A program made the translations under genes and the position numbers. A stretch of DNA of 64,000 bases, from positions 13,268,001 through 13,332,000 of the forward strand of contig NC_134993.1 of the NCBI RefSeq assembly GCF_050947335.1, read 5' to 3'. The notes beneath the pieces were generated by a model, which saw only the letters and a list, made by a program, of their open reading frames with translations, had not been told where the DNA came from and did no database searches. Source of the stretch: Megachile rotundata (Eukaryota; Arthropoda; Insecta; Hymenoptera; Megachilidae). Positions 59,601 to 64,000 of this stretch are shown one piece after another. Each line of letters begins with the position of its first letter. The stretch's first letter is position 1.

Positions 59601-62600
59601 CGCTCGCTAAACACCTCGGTCGAAATCTCACACGTTCATCGAACTATTCCAATTAGCACACTGGTAGCTAAGAGGTACAAGTACCGGAGAGTTGATACGG
59701 ACAAGTGCAAGCATTCGGAGGAACGGTCGACAATGATCGCGTGTCGAAGTAGAACCCTAGTAGGTCCCGGGACGAGTTCTCTCTGGGAGGAAGACGTTGG
59801 ACCGTTCGGTTTTCTGGGACGAGAAAAACGACCGCGATTCGATCGGATTCCAGTCGCCGGCGAGGCGTCCCGTGTTTCCCGGCCGCGACCACGGCCGTGC
59901 CGTCGCGAGTTCTCGAGAGGCTTCGGAAGTAGGTCTGGCACGTTTCCACCCCGTATTAACCCAATTCCATCGAGCACCCTCGAAGCAGGGAGAGGAGAAT
60001 GCGCGCGCCCTCCGTGATCGCCGCCCCCGCGAGCACCCCTGCGAACGCACCGGCGAAACGACCCCCTCCAAACGGTCCTTCACCCCCACGTACTCTAAAT
60101 ACTCCCACGTTAACGCTTTAACCTATCATTTTTTCAACAGATGCGTCACTCGAATATGAAGTCACTCCTTGATGACTGCGTGTAGGGAAGTCCCAAGCTC
60201 CTACATTTCTGTATTGGTGTGGTTCCAGATTACTGAATGAGTAATTCCTCACATTCTGAAATAGTAGATTCATCGTACTGAGATACTTTATACAAATCGT
60301 AAAGTTCCTGGATACTCGAATTTTGAAATTTTTAAAGGAACAAAAGTTTAGATTTTAGAGTATTAAAATTTACTAGATGATCAAATTGAAAATTCCCTAG
60401 ATCACCAAATTTGTAAATTTGTTTCGAAGGGTTTCGAAGTCCGTAGACCCCAAACTGTTAGGTTCTCATGTGTCGAAATGTTTAGATTATCAAATCTAAA
60501 ATTCCCTAGATTTACTAATTCCAAAATAGTTACATCACAAAATTCCAAACTTCCTAGATTCCAAAATTTTGAAATTTCTGGATTCCTACATTTCTAAATA
60601 GTAAATTTCGAAATCCCTAAATTCAAATATCCCTAGATCCCTAAATTCAAATATCCCTAGATCCCTAAATTTGTATTTCTTAATTACCAAATCCTACATT
60701 CCCTAGATTCCAAAATTTCGAAGTTTCTAGATTACTAAATTGATAAATTGAAATTTTCCGAAATCCAAAAATCCCTAGATTCCTGAATTTCGAAATCTCT
60801 AGATCTTCAAACGCAAAAATTCCCTAGATTCAAAAATTTCTAGATTACTAAATTTCTGAATAGTAAAATTTCGAAATAAGAAAATCCCTAGATTCCTCGA
60901 TTTATAAATCCCAAAATCACGAAATTCAAAAATTCCCTAGATTCCATAATTTCGAAATTTCTAGATCAATAGATTTCTAAATTGTAAAGTTCAGAAATTC
61001 CTAAATCCAAAAGTCCCTAGAACCCAAATTTCGAAATCCCTAGATCACCAAACCCCAAATCCCCTAGATTTCCAAATTCCGAAATCCCTAAATTACCAAA
61101 TCCCTAAATTGCCAAATTCTCAATTCCCCAGATCCAAAAATCCCTAGATCCCAAATTCCCCAAATCCCTATCTCACCAAATCCCTATATTTCCCTATTTC
61201 GAAATCCCCAAATTACCTAATCCCTAAATTGCCAAATTCCTAATTCCCTAGATCCAAAAATCCCTAGATTCGAAATTCCCCAAATCCCTAAACCCCAGAT
61301 TCCCAAATCCCCTAGATTTCCCTGTTTTGAAATCCCCTAATTACCAAATCCCTAAATTGCCGAGTTTCCAATTCCCCAGATCCAAAAATCCCTAGATTCG
61401 AAATTCCCCAAATCCCTAAATCCCCAGATTCCCAAATCCCCTAGATTTCCCTGTTTTGAAATCCCCTAATTACCAAATCCCTAAATTGCCAAGTTCCCAA
61501 TTCCCAAGATCCAAAAATCCCTAGATCCCAAATTCCCCAAATCCCTATCTCACCAAATCCCTAAATTGTCAAGATTTGAAATCCCCAAAATTCCAAATCT
61601 CTAACTTCCTAGATTCCTAAATTGTAAAATCCCTAAATTTCCCCAAAATATGCCATATAACATACAATTATGTTTCCCATATAACTCCTCGTACGCAAAA
61701 GAGCACAGAAAAAAGTAATTAAAATATGCTTATTCAAAATTATATTAAACGAACGAGTGTGAATCACCTTTGGAATGCACATGTTTAATATATCACATTT
61801 TCTAGATAACACAGTTATAAATTTTAATACTGGCCAACCTTAACCGTAAATTATGTTTACATATTAAAAAATACCTCTGAGTGCGTCATAAGAGCCTGCT
61901 CGCAATTTCACTATGCAGATTATTTCTGAATCAAAATATGCCACAAACGCGGAGTACGTAACGTTCTGAAGGTTTTATTAAAAAGATCGGTGCTTGGAAT
62001 AATGGCCTGGAAAATAATTCATTCGGAATGTCTTTCGTGATCTACAAACACAATTTGTCGAATATTTTATGTGGATGTTTTTAAAAAGTTTGAAACAATT
62101 TTTAATTATGAGGAAGTTAATATGTAGTGTGATATGGTACACAAAATTAAACGTTGACTTTTAATCCTTGAATAAAATCCTTGACTGAATTCATCGACGT
62201 TGCAAATGAATTTCCTGCAATTTTTTAAAAGGAGTGAAATATTTTTCTGAAATCCATCAAGTACACAAGTGCTTGTAACACGACTTTTTCAGTTTTGACG
62301 CCTATTAAATACAAATGTCAACGCAAAGATGTTAAAAATGCTGCAACAGTGTCAAGACTTAATTTGTTACTTTCATTAATATTTGCATACTTCTAAGAAA
62401 TTCTGAAACTATTTTATTACCAAAGGTATTATTTATTTTATATTTGAATCTGGGGTCGAAGTCGTGAATGAAAAAGTTTAAGCGTCCACCTAAAGAAATA
62501 ACCCTATTCATATTTGTCAGTTTTCTCGATACTTTCAAAAGATATTCAAAGTCCGAAGGAGAGCAAACCCGGTGAGTAATTCCGTCTTCCCGTTTCCGTT

Positions 62601-63258
62601 TCAGAAGTCAAAATGGAGTTGGAGGACCTGATGTCCGACATCAAGAAGACGGCCAACAAAGTCAGAGCCAAGTTGAAGGGTAAGTCTCACCGCCCCTCGT
62701 CGAAAGAGTCGAATTCTGACACCGTTTCCGCTGTTCAGTGATCGAGCAAAATATCGAGCAGGAAGAGCACACGAACAAATCGTCGGCGGATTTGAGGATA
62801 CGCAAGACGCAGCACTCGACGCTTTCCAGGAAGTTCGTCGAGGTGATGACGGAATACAATCGGACGCAAACCGATTACAGAGAGCGGTGTAAGGGGAGGA
62901 TACAGCGGCAGCTGGAAATCAGTGAGTCCGAAACGATTTCCTCTACGATACGAGTACGATTTCGTGTTCCTAACCGATCCGAATTGTAGCCGGTAGAACG
63001 ACCACCAACGAGGAACTGGAAGAAATGCTGGAACAAGGAAATCCGGCCGTGTTCACGCAAGGGGTAAGCTTCTCGTTCGTAAATCGCGATACAAATTTTT
63101 CAACGGAGACTTTATCGTAGATCATCATGGAAACGCAACAAGCGAAACAGACCCTCGCCGATATCGAGGCGCGCCACGCCGATATCATCAAATTAGAAAA
63201 CTCGATTAGGGAACTACACGACATGTTCATGGACATGGCGATGTTGGTAGAAAATCAG
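47654..63258 (+). CDS. Syx1A: Syntaxin 1A, neuronal t-SNARE, N-terminal 230 residues (3' exons beyond window)
   Basis: Seven coding exons: 47654-47686, 50180-50266, 56416-56515, 62605-62679, 62739-62921, 62990-63063 and 63121-63258. Phases are 0, 0, 1, 1, 1, 0, 0, giving 230 of an expected ~290 residues. Syntaxin 1A with SNAP-25 and synaptobrevin forms the complex that fuses synaptic vesicles with the plasma membrane. The start MTKDRLAAL matches insect Syx1A, followed by an acidic stretch (AQSDDDDVTDD), then the Habc helices (VEEIREMIDRIQTNVEDVKK, KHSAILSAPQTDE, SSADLRIRKTQHSTLSRKFV, EVMTEYNRTQTDYRERCKGR), the linker TGRTTTNEELEEMLEQGN and the start of the SNARE motif (QQAKQTLADIEARHADIIKL). 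The rest of the SNARE helix and the membrane anchor lie beyond 64000. Introns 1-3 span 2.5, 6.1 and 6.1 kb, the latter two full of repeats. Confidence 0.96.
47687..50179 (+). other. Syntaxin 1A intron 1
   Basis: Begins with a pyrimidine-rich stretch (about 47760-47900) and later AT-rich sequence with loose CAAATTTCAAAATGTC-type repeats (about 49490-49740). Overlapping open frames show no domain. Confidence 0.5.
51480..51870. repeat. Two-copy 155 bp repeat with CCTAAC motifs
   Basis: CCCATTAATCCTAACATTGG at about 51544 recurs at about 51699 with the following roughly 120 bases well conserved (CTTGAACTAAC, AGTAACACA, TGTTAGATCTA). It is rich in CCTAAC, like the satellite at 15.6-16.8 kb. It lies in Syntaxin 1A intron 2; 50520-50900 of the same intron is AT-rich with TTATTA runs. 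Confidence 0.7.
52428..53783. mobile_element. Foldback-type DNA element with minisatellite core
   Basis: Inverted terminal repeats of about 105 bases (52428-52534 and 53679-53783) begin CAGGGCGTCTCACAACTAGT and, read from the other end, CAGGGTGTCCCACTAGTTTT. Both arms end at TGAATTATTAAGGAA. The element is flanked by TA on both sides (52426-27 and 53784-85), the target used by Tc1/mariner elements. Between the arms lie about 1.1 kb of a 15-17 base minisatellite (CACGCGCCGTAATTCC and variants). There is no transposase. It sits in Syntaxin 1A intron 2. Confidence 0.8.
54675..56090 (+). repeat. 17 bp minisatellite (CCCAAGATTCCCTAGGT) with 442 bp higher-order duplication
   Basis: Around 75 copies of a 17-base unit such as CCCAAGATTCCCTAGGT, degenerating after about 55830. 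The rare variant CCAAGATTTTCTAGATCCCA occurs at 54901 and again at 55343, and the order of variants after each is the same for about 400 bases, so a 442-base block was duplicated. It lies in Syntaxin 1A intron 2. Confidence 0.92.
57040..58640 (+). repeat. 17 bp minisatellite (AATCCCTAAATCCCCAG) with higher-order repeats
   Basis: From about 57540 there are around 55 close copies of AATCCCTAAATCCCCAG, preceded by a more degenerate zone (57040-57540) with an ~110 base composite (AAATTTATAAATTTGCAAGT). The marker AATCCTTAGAGTCCCTAAAT occurs at 57721, 57885 and 58091, showing block duplications of 164 and 206 bases. It lies in Syntaxin 1A intron 3. Confidence 0.92.
58641..60370. other. Unique part of Syntaxin 1A intron 3
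   Basis: Two GC-rich islands (about 58680-59050 and 59730-60100) are separated by AT-rich sequence. Open frames of up to about 150 codons overlap on both strands and show no domain. The islands could be intronic enhancers or alternative promoters; this is inference. Confidence 0.35.
60371..61640 (+). repeat. Degenerate 17 bp minisatellite (CCTAGATCCAAAAATCC)
   Basis: Diverged units of CCTAGATCCAAAAATCC and related forms. A composite of about 125 bases (AATTCCCTAGATCCAAAAAT and TTCGAAATTCCCCAAATCCC) recurs in the second half. It shares its core with the blocks at 37.7-38.6 and 39.4-40.1 kb. It lies in Syntaxin 1A intron 3. Confidence 0.85.
61641..62604 (+). other. AT-rich 3' part of Syntaxin 1A intron 3
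   Basis: AT-rich sequence with no array, gene or inverted repeat seen, ending at the acceptor CCGTTTCAG before exon 4. Confidence 0.4.
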
Positions 63259-63489
63259 GTAAGAACAAGTACTCGTAAGGTACCAAGTAGAACAAGAGGC
63301 TAGACAAGGTCCTACAAAGAGACAGAGTGTAGAAGTATATATAAAAAATATATACACAGTATGCAAAAAAGAATATATATTTACACATAACATATTCATC
63401 AGTAATTTATTTTAATAAATATTCTGTCATATCTCTAACACATTCATCTTGTGATACATAGTTTTTTATTTTCTTATAAGTTATGTGTA

Positions 63490-64000
63490 ATAGTCATTAA
63501 AATTGATAAAAATACCTTAGAAGACAATATTATATAATATGTTCAAATTAGATAATATATTCTTTAATTTAAAATTGATAAAAATACCTAAAAGGACAAT
63601 ATTATATAATATATTCAAATTAGATAATATATTCTTTAATTTAAAATTGATAAAAATACATAAAAAGACAATATTATATAATATATTCAAATTAGATAAT
63701 ATATTCTTTAATTTAAAAATGATAAAAAAACCTTAGAAGACAATATTATATAATATATTCAAATTAGATAATATGTTCTTTAATTTAAAATTGATAAAAA
63801 TACCTAAAAAGACAATATTATATAATATATTCAAATTAGATAATGTATTCTTTAATTTAAAATTGATAAAGATACCTAAAAAGACAATATTATATATTAT
63901 ATTCAAATTAGATAATGTATTCTTTAATTTAAAATTGATAAAAATACCTCAAAAGACAATATTATATAATATATTTAAATTAGATAGTATATTCTTTAAT
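63490..64000. repeat. 72 bp tandem repeat, AT-rich, running off the window
   Basis: At least seven copies of a 72-base unit contain AAATTGATAAAAATACCTAA, AGACAATATTATATAATATA and TTCAAATTAGATAATATATT. AAATTGATA starts at 63572 and 63644. The unit length is a multiple of three, so open frames run through it, but these are repeat artefacts. It lies in Syntaxin 1A intron 7. Confidence 0.9.

Noticed and set aside
63539..63736. 65-codon open frame made of repeated FKLDNIFFNLKLIK units
   Set aside because: It is a product of the 72-base tandem repeat, whose length is a multiple of three.

Overview
This window is animal nuclear DNA, most likely from an insect and probably a bee or related hymenopteran. 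Genes are split by GT-AG introns, the protein families are animal ones (Syntaxin 1A, class IIa HDAC, CUB/LDLa and EB/LDLa membrane or secreted proteins), and CCTAA/CCTAAC motifs recall the insect TTAGG telomere unit. GC-rich promoter blocks alternate with very AT-rich sequence and many minisatellites. No prokaryotic system, CRISPR array, rRNA or tRNA was recognised. All gene models were built by hand from splice sites and reading phase, and every stated junction keeps the frame.

Left part (1-20 kb). The 5' end of a minus-strand HDAC4-like gene has exons at 166-270, 629-786 and 1097-1156, and a probable first coding exon at 17546-17588. Its roughly 16.4 kb first intron holds several tandem repeats and, on the opposite strand, a complete but divergent cytochrome c1 gene (13659-15277).

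Centre (20-37.4 kb). This is the gene-dense part: UMAD1-like (+), TMEM222 (-), a large CUB/LDLa single-pass membrane protein resembling Drosophila Culd (+, 11 coding exons), a convergent DUF229 sulfatase-like type II membrane protein (-), a 704 bp TTAA-flanked non-autonomous transposon, and a secreted protein with four EB-like and four LDLa modules (-, 8 coding exons).

Right part (37.4-64 kb). A repeat-rich intergenic block is followed by mitochondrial elongation factor Tu (+), Ran GTPase (-) and the first seven coding exons of Syntaxin 1A (+), which runs off the right edge. The Syntaxin introns carry a foldback element with a minisatellite core and long arrays of a 17 bp-period minisatellite. 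The same family also occurs between 36.4 and 40.1 kb, partly in reverse orientation.

The genes do not form one pathway. TUFM and the cytochrome c1 paralogue are mitochondrial, Ran is nuclear transport, Syntaxin 1A is synaptic exocytosis, UMAD1 belongs to an ESCRT-related family, and the CUB/LDLa and EB/LDLa proteins are extracellular or surface proteins. The most distinctive points are the nested divergent cytochrome c1 with an atypical splice donor, the two transposon-like elements, and the dispersed 17 bp minisatellite family with higher-order repeats.
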